IMG/VR virus record: IMGVR_UViG_3300023179_000057
Span: 1 to 64,000 of that record
From: a virus
Length of the DNA stretch: 64,000 bases
Strand: one strand, 5' to 3'
Shown here: positions 22,901 through 31,192 of the stretch, in pieces
Position numbering within the stretch: the stretch's first letter is position 1
Layout of the letters: every line of letters begins with the position of its first letter
Translations under genes and position numbers: made by a program
Notes under the pieces: model-generated
The model's database searches: none
Seen by the model: only the letters and a program-made list of their open reading frames with translations
What the model was told of the DNA's origin: nothing

Positions 22901-23365
22901 AATGGAGTTGCATTTTATTTAAATGGTAGTTTAGTTAGAGAGCCAGTTTTATCATTAAAAGACTGGTCTGCAATAGGAATTTCATTTTTAACTTCCCTTG
23001 TTTTTAGTTCATATCTTGGAAATATAAATCTTACAGGCCCAGCCCTGTTTAATAATATTGCTTATTACCAGGCAAGTAGCATACAAGAAATTCAAAGTAC
23101 TACCTTAAATCCATGGTTTAAGGTATTAACAGACGGAACTACTGTTTTTGATTGGCAATATTGGTTGAATAACTATACTTGGGAAGGAATGTTAGTCCTT
23201 GGATCATCAGAATTTTATAATATTAATCCATCTGACATTTACAAAACATATATAGGAACAAATAAAATTATTGTTGATGATGAAGAGGGTTTAATATACC
23301 AGGCTGAAAAAATGAAGGTATATAAAGACGTAGAATGGTCAACCACTGTATCAACACCAGTATAG
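19901..23365 (+). CDS. Large virion protein with LamG/concanavalin-like domain (1154 aa)
   Basis: Opens with SNLYAEKIYSEHPLVLWALDD, the usual start of phage virion proteins that carry lectin-like sandwiches. Residues about 275-410 (EYTVEFWMRV, a central LLVNGEEV, closing FEIDCVAIYS) form a LamG-like jelly roll. Later blocks look like degenerate repeats of the same fold (YKVSAMQLWMNYN, KFYLQANS). Likely a capsid- or neck-associated glycan-binding fibre, since it sits just before the portal. No enzyme motif. Confidence 0.65.
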   Translation: MSNPSNLYAEKIYSEHPLVLWALDDKLDYLSLISESERQIYDSWTVNDATATLESSSLDEPFPDSAMTLVEVDVPISENLESSFISPNLLNFNELAELGSFTVGSYFYSNSVFLQSVSIGYEYTDPSTSAVIQNLKTFTTTLYQRWGFISETFEIPNVSAQLRIVIKVKVFEGSAGPEDNQFYFNGITLGQWNEEFNTYSLNGTTTTTIPSSVSVYGGSTAVEAQAYGIAEDSGYYLADSRLICQNIGIPLVYGASGVTRIQPTGGASLIIPGKGFLNKKGQYNEYTVEFWMRVLANTSIPFKIFGPIASDDGLYVEDGFLTLVIGDQFASHFIGEWFRPMLIHIRIIRNLASLLVNGEEVLSLSLDTDNLNLPDELDNVGDSQDWLGFYASTDVYPFEIDCVAIYSYQVPITVAKRRWVYGQGVISPEGINSAYGGTTAFIDYPFANYTANYNYPDFAGWDQGTFDNLTTTQTTLRTPTYSLPEIFIGTKTLQELYSDNQDIQDNESGPVISDKFLSFRPNNTWNAIDSYINFDRFNPLANEANSFYGVFSSHNLSSEEILFKIYNPLNTNNYFLITKDADEIKYSLSYNDEIELLFTSDPISANQLFAVGINIETLSNGNSNVNAFFGNQSSLKMYVAGDDSGEYAFTGRIYSIGISTVLNSNKISDNFDENGFIVLEDGQTLIDHTASYTLLPSEAYQKYFLDIGVSGYWQDYLPLSYFGQFVENSNGQKFYDLDFIQFNLGYPTTTTLVEESGATGYYYDTTGAQIKSYATFQYVEDGANIPTSFANEQKLNEYKILDMANYEDWETTRFEILNNTLIYPIKTEDFNTLAIVYSLEFDSRGILTKPILLNRLQFASQALNDNSSNPVGTRFGVDLIPYKKNGIYYNYKSKNPFSIYKESMPYLYLTKTSGIEVRGELNILENRGLSLPINKELATNYKVSAMQLWMNYNKEEFPTTATEIFEINHKDGTLKFYLQANSTDLNRGRVFVLNENGVPYNGVAFYLNGSLVREPVLSLKDWSAIGISFLTSLVFSSYLGNINLTGPALFNNIAYYQASSIQEIQSTTLNPWFKVLTDGTTVFDWQYWLNNYTWEGMLVLGSSEFYNINPSDIYKTYIGTNKIIVDDEEGLIYQAEKMKVYKDVEWSTTVSTPV

Positions 23366-23367
23366 TC

Positions 23368-23376
23368 TGCTATACT
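23368..23376 (+). promoter_or_regulatory. Extended -10 promoter (TGCTATACT), leaderless
   Basis: TATACT at 23371-23376 ends two bases before a first ATG (23378) and eight before a second (23384). The spacing favours the second as the transcript's first codon. Confidence 0.55.
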
Positions 23377-23383
23377 TATGGTT

Positions 23384-23779
23384 ATGGAATCGTTAATTAA
23401 TCCAAAAACTGGTCAACCTTATGTAAAAAATGTTCGTCGTAAGGTCATAGATAAACATTATGACTGGGGCCTTTATGTATACAAAAAGTCTAATGGTAAA
23501 TGGTTTACAGACGATAGTGGTTCAATTTTAAATATTCCTGCAGATCGTGGAGATTTATCTAAGATTGCAGAGTTACGAAAAGTTGCTATGCACTATGGAG
23601 ACGATGGTGAGGGCAAGGCTGTGTTTGTTCCTGGACTTACTAGAATTAGCGAAGAAGAGTATTCAGAACAAAAAGAGAGAATGAGAGAAGGATTAATTCC
23701 TTCAATGAATGACTTGGGTGCTTGGCATGCAGCACAACAAACATTAGATAAATATGGAAAGGACGCTGTAAATGAGTGA
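23384..23779 (+). CDS. Head-module hypothetical protein (131 aa)
   Basis: I choose the ATG at 23384 over 23378, because the promoter predicts an RNA start there. Soluble, mixed alpha/beta: NPKTGQPYVKNVRRKVIDKHYDWGLYVYKK, NIPADRGD, then a helical C-terminus. Precedes the portal gene and overlaps it by eight bases, so a packaging or portal-assembly role is plausible. Family not recognised. Confidence 0.6.
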   Translation: MESLINPKTGQPYVKNVRRKVIDKHYDWGLYVYKKSNGKWFTDDSGSILNIPADRGDLSKIAELRKVAMHYGDDGEGKAVFVPGLTRISEEEYSEQKERMREGLIPSMNDLGAWHAAQQTLDKYGKDAVNE

Positions 23780-25379
23780 CCAAGAAGAATACATTCGTGC
23801 AGGTCTTAATACCCAAACTAAAGAAGAAAGTCCTTTTAAGCATCAAGATCCATTTAATAAAAGTTGGGATGACTTAAAAGATTATTCTGGCTTAGATCAA
23901 AATTTTCGTCGCAGAACAACTCGTAATCTTTCAAAATACATTAGCCCAGAAACAAATCAGGCATATTTAAATGCAGCAAACGTTACACCTTCAGGAGTAG
24001 ATGCAAGTTCAAAACAGATTAATCCTGGCACGGTATATAGAAATGGCTACGGACTATTTGATGTAATTACTCCACCATATAACATGTACGAACTGGCAAA
24101 CTTCTATGACACATCATTTGCTAACCATGCTGCTATTGATGCTAAGGTAGAAAATGTTGTAGGTCTTGGATACCGCTTTGATATTTCAGATAGAACGATG
24201 TTAAGGTTTGAAATGAATGAAGATCAAGCAGCCGTAGATCGTGCTCGTAATCGTATTGAAAGAGCCAAGATTCAATTACGTGATTGGCTAGAAAGTTTAA
24301 ATGATGATGATAGTTTTACAAAGACTATGGAAAAGGTATATACAGATCTTCAAGCAACTGGTAATGGATTTATTGAAGTAGGTAGAACTGTTGCTGGAGA
24401 TATTGGATATGTTGGACATATTCCAGCAACGACTGTTCGTGTACGTCGTTTACGTGATGGTTTTATTCAAATTATTGGTCAAAAGGTAGTTTATTTTAGA
24501 AACTTTGGTGCAAAGAATGCAAATCCTATGGGCACAGACCCAAGGCCAAATGAGATTATTCATCTTAAAGAATATTCTCCTTTAAACACATTTTATGGTA
24601 TTCCAGATATTGTTGCAGCAATGCCATCTTTAATTGGAGATCAACTAGCATCTCAATACAACATTGATTATTTTGAAAACAAGGCAGTCCCAAGATACGT
24701 AGTAACCTTAAAGGGTGCAAAACTATCAGGCGACGCTGAAGACAAAATGTTTAGATTCTTACAGACTGGACTTAAGGCTCAATCACACAGAACTCTGTAT
24801 ATTCCACTTCCTGGAGATAGTGATGGTAATAAGGTTGAATTTAAGATGGAGCCAATTGAAAATGGCATCCAAGAGGGATCATTTAAAGAGTATCGTAAAC
24901 AAAATCGTGATGATATTTTAATTGCCCATCAGGTTCCTATTTCAAAACTTGGTGGTGCAGATTCTGCAGGTATTGCAGCAGCATTATCTCAAGATCGTAC
25001 ATTTAAAGAGCAAGTGTCTCGTCCAGCACAAAGACATTTAGAAAAAATTGTCAATAAGATTATAAAAGAAAAAACAGATATTCTTGAACTTAAGTTTAAT
25101 GAATTAACCCTAACTGATGAAATTGCACAATCTCAAATTCTTGAAAGATATGTAAAGACTCAGGTTATGACTCCAAATGAGGCTCGTGAAAAGTTAGACT
25201 TGCCACAAAGGTCAGATGGGGATAATCCATTTATTATGTCTCCAAGACAAGCAACTGATGCTAGAGCAAATTTGGCAGGGACTCGTCAAAGAGATTCTGA
25301 AAGAACAAATAATAATTCTGACTCATCTACAACTATCTCTGGAAGAAATCCACAAGGTGAAGGTAGATCGTCTCAATAG
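23772..25379 (+). CDS. Portal protein (PBSX/HK97-like), 535 aa
   Basis: Forms the dodecameric DNA channel at one capsid vertex. Typical portal blocks are VENVVGLGYRF, TDLQATGNGFIEVGR, HIPATTVRVRR, EIIHLKEYSPLNTFYGIPD, YFENKAVPRYVV, and the late HQVPISKLGG with AAALSQDRTFKE. The order matches PBSX-family portals. A hydrophilic Ser/Asn-rich tail follows residue about 495. Length normal. Overlaps the upstream gene. Confidence 0.9.
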   Translation: MSDQEEYIRAGLNTQTKEESPFKHQDPFNKSWDDLKDYSGLDQNFRRRTTRNLSKYISPETNQAYLNAANVTPSGVDASSKQINPGTVYRNGYGLFDVITPPYNMYELANFYDTSFANHAAIDAKVENVVGLGYRFDISDRTMLRFEMNEDQAAVDRARNRIERAKIQLRDWLESLNDDDSFTKTMEKVYTDLQATGNGFIEVGRTVAGDIGYVGHIPATTVRVRRLRDGFIQIIGQKVVYFRNFGAKNANPMGTDPRPNEIIHLKEYSPLNTFYGIPDIVAAMPSLIGDQLASQYNIDYFENKAVPRYVVTLKGAKLSGDAEDKMFRFLQTGLKAQSHRTLYIPLPGDSDGNKVEFKMEPIENGIQEGSFKEYRKQNRDDILIAHQVPISKLGGADSAGIAAALSQDRTFKEQVSRPAQRHLEKIVNKIIKEKTDILELKFNELTLTDEIAQSQILERYVKTQVMTPNEAREKLDLPQRSDGDNPFIMSPRQATDARANLAGTRQRDSERTNNNSDSSTTISGRNPQGEGRSSQ

Positions 25380-25401
25380 TTGAGAAAACGCTATAAAGCG
25401 G

Positions 25402-25410
25402 TGCTATAAT
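25402..25410 (+). promoter_or_regulatory. Extended -10 promoter (TGCTATAAT), leaderless
   Basis: TATAAT at 25405-25410 and ATG at 25420, nine bases between. A small inverted repeat, CGCTATAAAGCG, lies just upstream (25389-25400), and a TTGAGA sits 19 bases before the -10. Confidence 0.6.
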
Positions 25411-25419
25411 TATAACGTT

Positions 25420-26769
25420 ATGTTAACAAACAAGGCTCATTGGGAAACTAAAGGCAACAATGTTCGCCTTTCAATGCCCATCGGAAAAGTAGACGTTGAA
25501 CGCCGTATGGTGTCTGGCTTTGCTACGCTTGATAATGTTGATCGTCAAGGTGACATTGTTACGACAGAGTCTAGTATAGAGGCTTTTAAAAATTTCCGTG
25601 GTAATCTTCGTGAAATGCATCAGCCAAGTGCTGTAGGAAAAATTGTTTCATTTAAAGAAGATAAGTACTTTGATCCTAACGATAAGAAGTTTTATAGCGG
25701 AGTTTATGTGTCTGCCTATGTTTCTAAAGGTGCACAAGATGCTTGGGAAAAAGTATTAGACGGAACATATACTGGTTTTTCAATTGGCGGTAACATTAAA
25801 ACTTGGGATGATGCTTATGATGAGAAGATTGATAAAACAATTCGTGTAATTAAAACTTATGAACTACATGAACTATCTCTTGTAGATAATCCAGCAAATC
25901 AATTTGCAAATATTCTGTCTATTGAAAAAGTAAATGGTCAAAATGTTGTTGAAGGTTACCTATCAAAGACAGAAATTGAAAACGTATTTTGGGATTCAGA
26001 AAACGGTATTGTTATGGTATCGGAGTCTGACTCAGTAACAAGTCCAGTAACTGGAAACAAAATGCAAAATATTGGTTTTATAGAAAAGAATGATAAAGAT
26101 AACGCAGAAATGATAAAATTCTTAGTTGATAGTGCTAAAGGCATTAATACAATTAAGATTACTAAGGAGGTAAATCCAATGACAGAATCAACAGAAGCAG
26201 TTGTAGAAACTGCAGTTGAAAATGCAGAGGTTGCTCCAGAGGCACAGCCAGCAGAGGTAAATGCAGAAGCAGCAGTTGTTGCAGAAGCAGAAGCAATCGT
26301 TGCAGAAGCAACAGAAACCCCTGCAGTCGCTGAGGAAGCACCAGCAGTTGAAGAACTTGCTGTTGCTAAATCAGATGGCGCTAGTGCAGACTCTACTGTT
26401 GTAAAAGCAGCAGTTGAGGTAGAGAATGCAGTGGAAAAGTCTATTGCAGATGTTAAAGAAGAAGTTGCTAAGGCAGTTTCAGAAATTAATACTTCTCTTA
26501 CTAATGCCTTTGGCGATCTTGCTGCAACTATCAAATCTCTTAATGAGAAGGTAACAGCAGTAACAAAATCTCTTGATGCAGTAACAGCAGATGTTAACGG
26601 TATTAAGAGCAACTTTAACGAGTTTGGCAAGCGAGTAGATCTTGTAGAACAAGACACTGCTTTCCGCAAGTCTGGCGATCTAGGCGAGATCGTGCAGGAA
26701 TCACCACAAGTGGTTCAAAAATCCCTATGGGGCGGTCGTTTCCTCACAAATGCCGACCTATTTAACTAA
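25420..26769 (+). CDS. Prohead protease (XkdF-like) fused to scaffold domain (449 aa)
   Basis: The N-terminal domain (1-165) matches XkdF-type prohead proteases: FATLDNVDRQGDIV, the probable catalytic H67 in REMHQPS, S121 in TGFSIGG, and ELHELSLVDNPAN. Residues about 254-330 are an Ala/Glu/Val-rich low-complexity stretch, and 330-425 a coiled coil, as expected of a scaffold. It ends in SLWGGRFLTNADLF. An internal start at 26179 could express the scaffold alone. Processes head proteins during capsid maturation. Confidence 0.85.
   Translation: MLTNKAHWETKGNNVRLSMPIGKVDVERRMVSGFATLDNVDRQGDIVTTESSIEAFKNFRGNLREMHQPSAVGKIVSFKEDKYFDPNDKKFYSGVYVSAYVSKGAQDAWEKVLDGTYTGFSIGGNIKTWDDAYDEKIDKTIRVIKTYELHELSLVDNPANQFANILSIEKVNGQNVVEGYLSKTEIENVFWDSENGIVMVSESDSVTSPVTGNKMQNIGFIEKNDKDNAEMIKFLVDSAKGINTIKITKEVNPMTESTEAVVETAVENAEVAPEAQPAEVNAEAAVVAEAEAIVAEATETPAVAEEAPAVEELAVAKSDGASADSTVVKAAVEVENAVEKSIADVKEEVAKAVSEINTSLTNAFGDLAATIKSLNEKVTAVTKSLDAVTADVNGIKSNFNEFGKRVDLVEQDTAFRKSGDLGEIVQESPQVVQKSLWGGRFLTNADLFN
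26179..26769 (+). CDS. Nested in-frame scaffold protein (196 aa)
   Basis: Codon 254 of the protease gene is ATG, preceded by a perfect AAGGAGGT (26164-26171) seven bases upstream, the strongest ribosome binding site in the neighbourhood and functionless unless used. The product would be exactly the low-complexity plus coiled-coil part, without the protease. Lambda uses the same plan (Nu3 inside C). Inference from sequence only; the 5' leaderless start gives the full protease, the internal site the scaffold in excess. Confidence 0.65.
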   Translation: MTESTEAVVETAVENAEVAPEAQPAEVNAEAAVVAEAEAIVAEATETPAVAEEAPAVEELAVAKSDGASADSTVVKAAVEVENAVEKSIADVKEEVAKAVSEINTSLTNAFGDLAATIKSLNEKVTAVTKSLDAVTADVNGIKSNFNEFGKRVDLVEQDTAFRKSGDLGEIVQESPQVVQKSLWGGRFLTNADLFN

Positions 26770-26797
26770 GGTAAAAATCACTAGGAGGTGAAAAATA

Positions 26798-27946
26798 ATG
26801 TCGGAACAAAACACAAATCTAGAAAAAAATTATCCAGGTGCTAGTGCAGGCGCTGAAATCAACTCAGCAGGCTCATTAGTATCAGGTGGTGTTGGTAGTG
26901 CAACAGGTTTAAACTCTGCAGGTTCTTCTGTAGGATCACAACTTGGTAATACTGCTACTGCAGGCTTTGGTGTAACAACTGGAGCAAACGCAGTAAACCC
27001 AACTGGTTCTGCAGGCGGTATATTAGCCCCAGAGCAAGCACGTCGTTTTATTGACTACGTATGGGATGCAACAGTTCTCGCTAAGGATGGCCGTCGTGTC
27101 ACCATGAGAGCAAACACCATGGAAATTGAGAAAGTAAACGTTGGAGAGCGTGTAATTCGTGCTGCTGCACAAGGAGCACCTGATTATACAAACACTGGCG
27201 CAACCTTTACAAAAGTTGAATTAACCACCAAAAAGATTCGTCTTGATTGGGAAGTATCAACTGAAGCACTTGAAGACAATATTGAAGGTGGTGCACTTGA
27301 AGATCATCTAGTACGCTTGATGACAAATGCATTCGCAAACGATATTGAAGATCTTGCTATCAACGGTCTTGGAACAGGTGCAGACGCATTCCTTTCAATT
27401 ATGGCAGGATTCGTAAAGCAAACTCGTGGAACAGTAGGAAATGCTGCTCACGAATATGCTGCAACAGTTTCAGACAATAACTACACTACATCAGTAATGC
27501 AAGGTTTGCTATTAGCAATGCCTCGCAAGTATCGTGCACTTAAGAGCAATCTAAAGTTCTACGCAGGTACTGATGCATTTGCTGGTATCGTTCGTAACAA
27601 CGGTACACTTGCAGACGCCATTTCATCAGCATTTGCTGATCGTATTGGTAGCACACAAGCAAATCGTCAAGAATTCCTTGATGGTGGAGCACAGACACTA
27701 GGTAACTCACGTACAACTCGTGTACTTGGTGTAGATGTTCTTGAGGTTCCTTACTATCCTGCAGGTTATGTTGATTTAACATTCCCTCAGAACCGTGTAT
27801 GGGGCTTCCAGAGAGACATCACTGTAAACCGTGAATACAAGCCAAAGAAAGACACAATTGAATACACAGTATTCGTACGCTTTGGTATTCAATGGGAAGA
27901 ACTAGATGCAGTCGCATATGTTGACTCAGATAGCGCTGATTCCTAA
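26798..27946 (+). CDS. Major capsid protein, HK97 fold (382 aa)
   Basis: Residues 1-70 are a Gly/Ser/Ala-rich arm. The main body begins at GILAPEQARRFIDYVWDATVLAKDG. EVSTEALEDNIEGG, a long helix (LEDHLVRLMTNAFANDIEDLAING), and the late AVPYYPAG-like LEVPYYPAGYVDLTFPQN and TVFVRFGIQWEELDAVAYV are classic. Strong AGGAGGTG before the ATG. Codon use is richer in C-ending codons than in nearby genes, as expected for high expression. A strong terminator follows. Confidence 0.9.
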   Translation: MSEQNTNLEKNYPGASAGAEINSAGSLVSGGVGSATGLNSAGSSVGSQLGNTATAGFGVTTGANAVNPTGSAGGILAPEQARRFIDYVWDATVLAKDGRRVTMRANTMEIEKVNVGERVIRAAAQGAPDYTNTGATFTKVELTTKKIRLDWEVSTEALEDNIEGGALEDHLVRLMTNAFANDIEDLAINGLGTGADAFLSIMAGFVKQTRGTVGNAAHEYAATVSDNNYTTSVMQGLLLAMPRKYRALKSNLKFYAGTDAFAGIVRNNGTLADAISSAFADRIGSTQANRQEFLDGGAQTLGNSRTTRVLGVDVLEVPYYPAGYVDLTFPQNRVWGFQRDITVNREYKPKKDTIEYTVFVRFGIQWEELDAVAYVDSDSADS

Positions 27947-27965
27947 AATATAACAATCACGTACT

Positions 27966-27997
27966 AGGGAGGGCGGTATAAAAACCGTCCTCCTTAT
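27966..27997 (+). terminator. Strong terminator after the capsid gene
   Basis: GGAGGGCGGT (27968-27977) pairs with ACCGTCCTCC (27984-27993) with one G-T pair, loop ATAAAA, then TTATTGTTATT. This keeps the capsid transcript separate from the connector genes. Confidence 0.75.
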
Positions 27998-28008
27998 TGT
28001 TATTCTGA

Positions 28009-28017
28009 TGGTATAAT
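28009..28017 (+). promoter_or_regulatory. Extended -10 promoter (TGGTATAAT)
   Basis: TATAAT at 28012-28017. The ATG at 28022 is too close, and the one at 28040 has AGGAGA upstream, which decides the start. Confidence 0.55.
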
Positions 28018-28039
28018 TACAATGGAGTACAGGAGAATT

Positions 28040-28396
28040 ATGAATACAACAATGGAAGAATTATCAACTAAAAGTGTATTAGCATTAAAATCATATGCTA
28101 AAAAAAATAATATAGAGTTATTTGACGCAAGTACTAAACTTGAAATTTTGGAAATTATTGCTAGTTGGTTTCCACCAGAAAATAAAGAAGAGCGTGTAGA
28201 AGAAGCAGACAAGGCTGAAAACCTAATAAATAAGGTAGCCTTATACTCAGACAAAAACCTTCACATGGATAACCTAGGCGCATTAAAAGTGGGGTATAAC
28301 ATAGTGTCAAAGGAGGCATCGGAAAAGTGGCTAACTCACAGGCTGGTACGAATAGCATCACCTGAAGAATTAGCATCTTATTACCGTAAAGATTAA
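28040..28396 (+). CDS. Head-tail connector region protein with HeH/SAP-like N-terminus (118 aa)
   Basis: ELSTKSVLALKSYAKKNNIELF, then STKLEILEIIASW, is a helix-extended-loop-helix of the SAP/HeH kind, often found in small phage head-completion proteins. The rest (DKNLHMDNLGALKVGYNIVSKEASEKWLTHRLVRIASPEE) looks like a 'KW.s...vr.atpeEva..y' tail of head-to-tail genes. Start at 28040 rather than 28022, because only this has a Shine-Dalgarno. One-base overlap with the next gene. Confidence 0.6.
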   Translation: MNTTMEELSTKSVLALKSYAKKNNIELFDASTKLEILEIIASWFPPENKEERVEEADKAENLINKVALYSDKNLHMDNLGALKVGYNIVSKEASEKWLTHRLVRIASPEELASYYRKD

Positions 28397-29397
28397 TGTC
28401 AACAATACTCCGTTTACCACCATACCCGCTTTCTGTAACTTACAAAGTGCCAGATGAGACAGCAGACTATATTCTTGTTGTTGAAGATGTACCAGAACAA
28501 ACAGAAATTGAAGAATTTATTAGCGGAGAATCTGGCTTAACATCATCATCAGAAGGAACAATAACATTTGAACTAAGCGGAGACTTTATTAAATATGATA
28601 AGTCCTATGCAGTAACTATATACGAAGATATTAATGGAGAGCGTGGCGACATTGTAGTTGAAGATAACCTACAAATTGAACGACCATATGTAGATCCAAC
28701 AGCGCTAGCAATTGCAAATGGTGAAACATCTGCAACAGATATTGCTAAATATAAAGAGTATGAGTCTTTGGCAAGAGCAATTATTGATACAATAGTTGAT
28801 GGTTTTTATTACAAGCGCAAATATCTTGAAGTAGTTGGACAAGAAACGGATTATATTCCGCTTTGGGATAGAACACATAAAATATTAAAAGCATATGAAA
28901 ATGCAGAACTAGTCTATGACATTGATGATGCAGATGGTCCAGCATTGGGAGACTATAATTATTTAATTACTAAAGATAAGACTGCAATTACAAAAGACCC
29001 AGTACAGACAACAGACTCTCTTAATAGAGCAGAGAGACGTCCTTCAAGAATTCCTGTAGCGTCATCAGATTCATTTGCAATATTTGATACAGAAGATAGC
29101 GGAAATGTTCAAACTATCACTGCTGGTGTTGGATTTCCACAAGGCACAGATTATATTTTCTTAGTAGAAACAGGGTATAAAGTAGTTCCTATTGACATTC
29201 AAGATGCAACAAAGTTATTAATTAATGATATTAAATGTGGCAAACTAGACTATTATAAGAGATATGTCAAAAACTACAGCACTGATCAATTTAAAATTGA
29301 GTACGACAAGAGAATGATTGAGGGTACTGGAAATATTATTGTAGACAAGATTTTGTCTAAATATGTTGATAATATTGTTCGTCCTGGAGTTTTATAA
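28396..29397 (+). CDS. Putative head-tail adaptor (333 aa)
   Basis: N-terminal beta domain (residues 1-95, ending LQIERPYVDP) followed by a helical region, YESLARAIIDTIVDGFYYKRKYLEVVGQ, typical of head completion/adaptor proteins of actinophages. The C-terminal half returns to beta (PQGTDYIFLVETGYKVVPIDIQDA) and helices. Location right after the capsid gene and its partner fits gp15/gp6-type connectors. Overlaps both neighbours by one base. Confidence 0.6.
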   Translation: MSTILRLPPYPLSVTYKVPDETADYILVVEDVPEQTEIEEFISGESGLTSSSEGTITFELSGDFIKYDKSYAVTIYEDINGERGDIVVEDNLQIERPYVDPTALAIANGETSATDIAKYKEYESLARAIIDTIVDGFYYKRKYLEVVGQETDYIPLWDRTHKILKAYENAELVYDIDDADGPALGDYNYLITKDKTAITKDPVQTTDSLNRAERRPSRIPVASSDSFAIFDTEDSGNVQTITAGVGFPQGTDYIFLVETGYKVVPIDIQDATKLLINDIKCGKLDYYKRYVKNYSTDQFKIEYDKRMIEGTGNIIVDKILSKYVDNIVRPGVL

Positions 29398-29846
29398 TGA
29401 ACTCATGTGAAGTTACAGACTTTATGTATCCAATGAAGGCTGATGTATACTTTCCAATTCTTACACAAGGTGATTATGGTCAACCTAAAAAAGACTGGGT
29501 TTACGATAGAACAATAATCTGCAATGCAACACCAGTAGGTGGATTAGGAACAGAAGATATTAAGCCTGAAGCATTTTTACAATACGAAAATAAACTTATT
29601 GCAAGAACTCAAAATGATCCTAGACTATCTTCAAATAATGCAAATAATGCAACAACAAATATACTTGTTACAAACGTAAGAGATGCAAGCGATAATATAA
29701 TTTATAAAGAAACTGCTGGGCCAAGATCTGGCAGGGGAACAATTTATGAAATAGCAACAGTTGAGCCATTTACTGGCCCATTTGGATCTACGGAATATTA
29801 TAAAATGTTGTGGCGTAGAACTGAAAATCAGACTGTAGGTGACTAA
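29397..29846 (+). CDS. Putative head closure / stopper protein (149 aa)
   Basis: Beta-rich, with FPILTQGDYGQPKKDWVYDRTIICNATP, followed by IKPEAFLQYENKLIARTQNDPR and a closing WRRTENQTVG. The 'dyGq..k.w..d.ti.c...p' opening resembles head-closure proteins of siphoviruses. Order (adaptor, closure, tail completion, tail terminator, tail tube) supports this. Family assignment is by synteny. Confidence 0.55.
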   Translation: MNSCEVTDFMYPMKADVYFPILTQGDYGQPKKDWVYDRTIICNATPVGGLGTEDIKPEAFLQYENKLIARTQNDPRLSSNNANNATTNILVTNVRDASDNIIYKETAGPRSGRGTIYEIATVEPFTGPFGSTEYYKMLWRRTENQTVGD

Positions 29847-30523
29847 TGATTGTCAATACAAATACCCTTTCTTTTACTAAACAAATGAATAATATTGTAA
29901 ATTATTCTCTTGGATTTTTAGAAGGTGTAAATCGTGGTAAAAAAATATTTCTTGATAAATTAGGTCTAGGCGTTATTCAATCTTTATCACAATATATAGA
30001 TGTACAAGCAAGAGCAAATCCAAGCGCCTTACACCATGTTTATGAATGGAACCAAACTGGAAGTCCAAGTGCAAGATTGTTTGATTTAAGATACACAGTT
30101 AGTAATCTTGGATTATCTGTTGGATCTACCTTTAGACAATCAAGAAGTGTATCTGAAAATATGACAGCACCATTTTATGACAAAGCAAGAATTATGGAAA
30201 ATGGTATTCCAGTTACAATTGCACCAACTAAATCAAAAGTATTAAAATTTAACGGTCCTAATGGAGAAGTATTTACAAGTAAACCAATTAAAGTAGAAAA
30301 TCCAGGAGGAGATGCTGTATATAAAGGCTTTGAGTCTACCTTTGATGAATTTATGACAAGATATTTTAAACAATCATTTTTAAGAGCATCTGGCTTGTAT
30401 GACTATATTAAAAAACCAACACTATACAAAAAGAATCTTAAGGCTGGATCAAAAATGGGAAGAAACAAAGGTATTGATACAGGATTTAAGTGGATTACTA
30501 ATGCAACAATTGGGGTAGAATAG
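29846..30523 (+). CDS. Putative tail completion / neck protein (225 aa)
   Basis: Helical start, then GLGVIQSLSQYIDVQARANPSALHHVYEWNQTGSPSARLFDL, a block seen in tail-completion or minor head proteins next to the tail terminator. Very basic C-terminus (KKPTLYKKNLKAGSKMGRNKG). Starts with a one-base overlap and is followed by the putative terminator after four bases. Confidence 0.55.
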   Translation: MIVNTNTLSFTKQMNNIVNYSLGFLEGVNRGKKIFLDKLGLGVIQSLSQYIDVQARANPSALHHVYEWNQTGSPSARLFDLRYTVSNLGLSVGSTFRQSRSVSENMTAPFYDKARIMENGIPVTIAPTKSKVLKFNGPNGEVFTSKPIKVENPGGDAVYKGFESTFDEFMTRYFKQSFLRASGLYDYIKKPTLYKKNLKAGSKMGRNKGIDTGFKWITNATIGVE

Positions 30524-30527
30524 AGTC

Positions 30528-31121
30528 ATGAGTTTATTAACAGATACTGGTTTTCCACCAACATTTTTAAATAGGTACGTTTTATCTGAATTAGCATTTT
30601 ATGGGCTTGTTGCAGAATCAGACCTCGTTAATCCAACTCCTATGGTTCCAGCACAATTTCCAACCAATATTGAAGACTTATATAATGACAGTATTCAAAT
30701 AAGACAAACCGAAAGTCCAGTTCTTATTGTTTACGATAGACTTATGAGATTTAGGCCTACTCCATTTTATGCTCATAAAAGAGAGCAACTTATATACTTT
30801 ATATATTCTACAGATGTAGGTAAATTGATAGACTCTGTACGTGTTATTTCAAATGCCCTTGATCGTGAAGATGCTTCAGCCCAAGAAGTAAATTCTTATA
30901 ATATTTCAAATCCAATATTAAATTCTGCTGGAGAGGTATCTATTCCATATAATATTTATTTTCATAATACCAGGGTATACCAAGCAGATGAAAGCAGAGA
31001 CGTAGCAGAACTAGCCTCAGCCAGAACCCTTTTTGTAAATAAATTAATTGTTGAGTATGATTATCACATAAGCAGCCCAATGACAATTAATGGGGTTTCC
31101 GTAAAGTCTAGATATACATAA
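30528..31121 (+). CDS. Putative tail terminator protein (197 aa)
   Basis: Contains ESPVLIVYDRLMRFRPTPFYAHKREQLIYFIYSTDVGKL and an N-terminal helix, followed by a mixed fold that suits tail terminators, which cap the tube. Located just before the tail-tube gene, as usual. No catalytic motif. Assignment by position and size. Confidence 0.55.
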   Translation: MSLLTDTGFPPTFLNRYVLSELAFYGLVAESDLVNPTPMVPAQFPTNIEDLYNDSIQIRQTESPVLIVYDRLMRFRPTPFYAHKREQLIYFIYSTDVGKLIDSVRVISNALDREDASAQEVNSYNISNPILNSAGEVSIPYNIYFHNTRVYQADESRDVAELASARTLFVNKLIVEYDYHISSPMTINGVSVKSRYT

Positions 31122-31125
31122 AAGG

Positions 31126-31134
31126 CGGTATAAT
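31126..31134 (+). promoter_or_regulatory. Promoter (CGGTATAAT) of the tail-tube gene
   Basis: TATAAT at 31129-31134 but CG instead of TG upstream. The leader is about 50 bases and ends in AAAGAGGTG before the ATG at 31193. ATTAAGTT (31133-31140) and AACTTAAT (31157-31164) form an inverted repeat around the expected start point. Confidence 0.45.
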
Positions 31135-31192
31135 TAAGTTTGAGGAAACACGCCAAACAACTTAATATACTTTATGAAAGAGGTGAAAGAAT

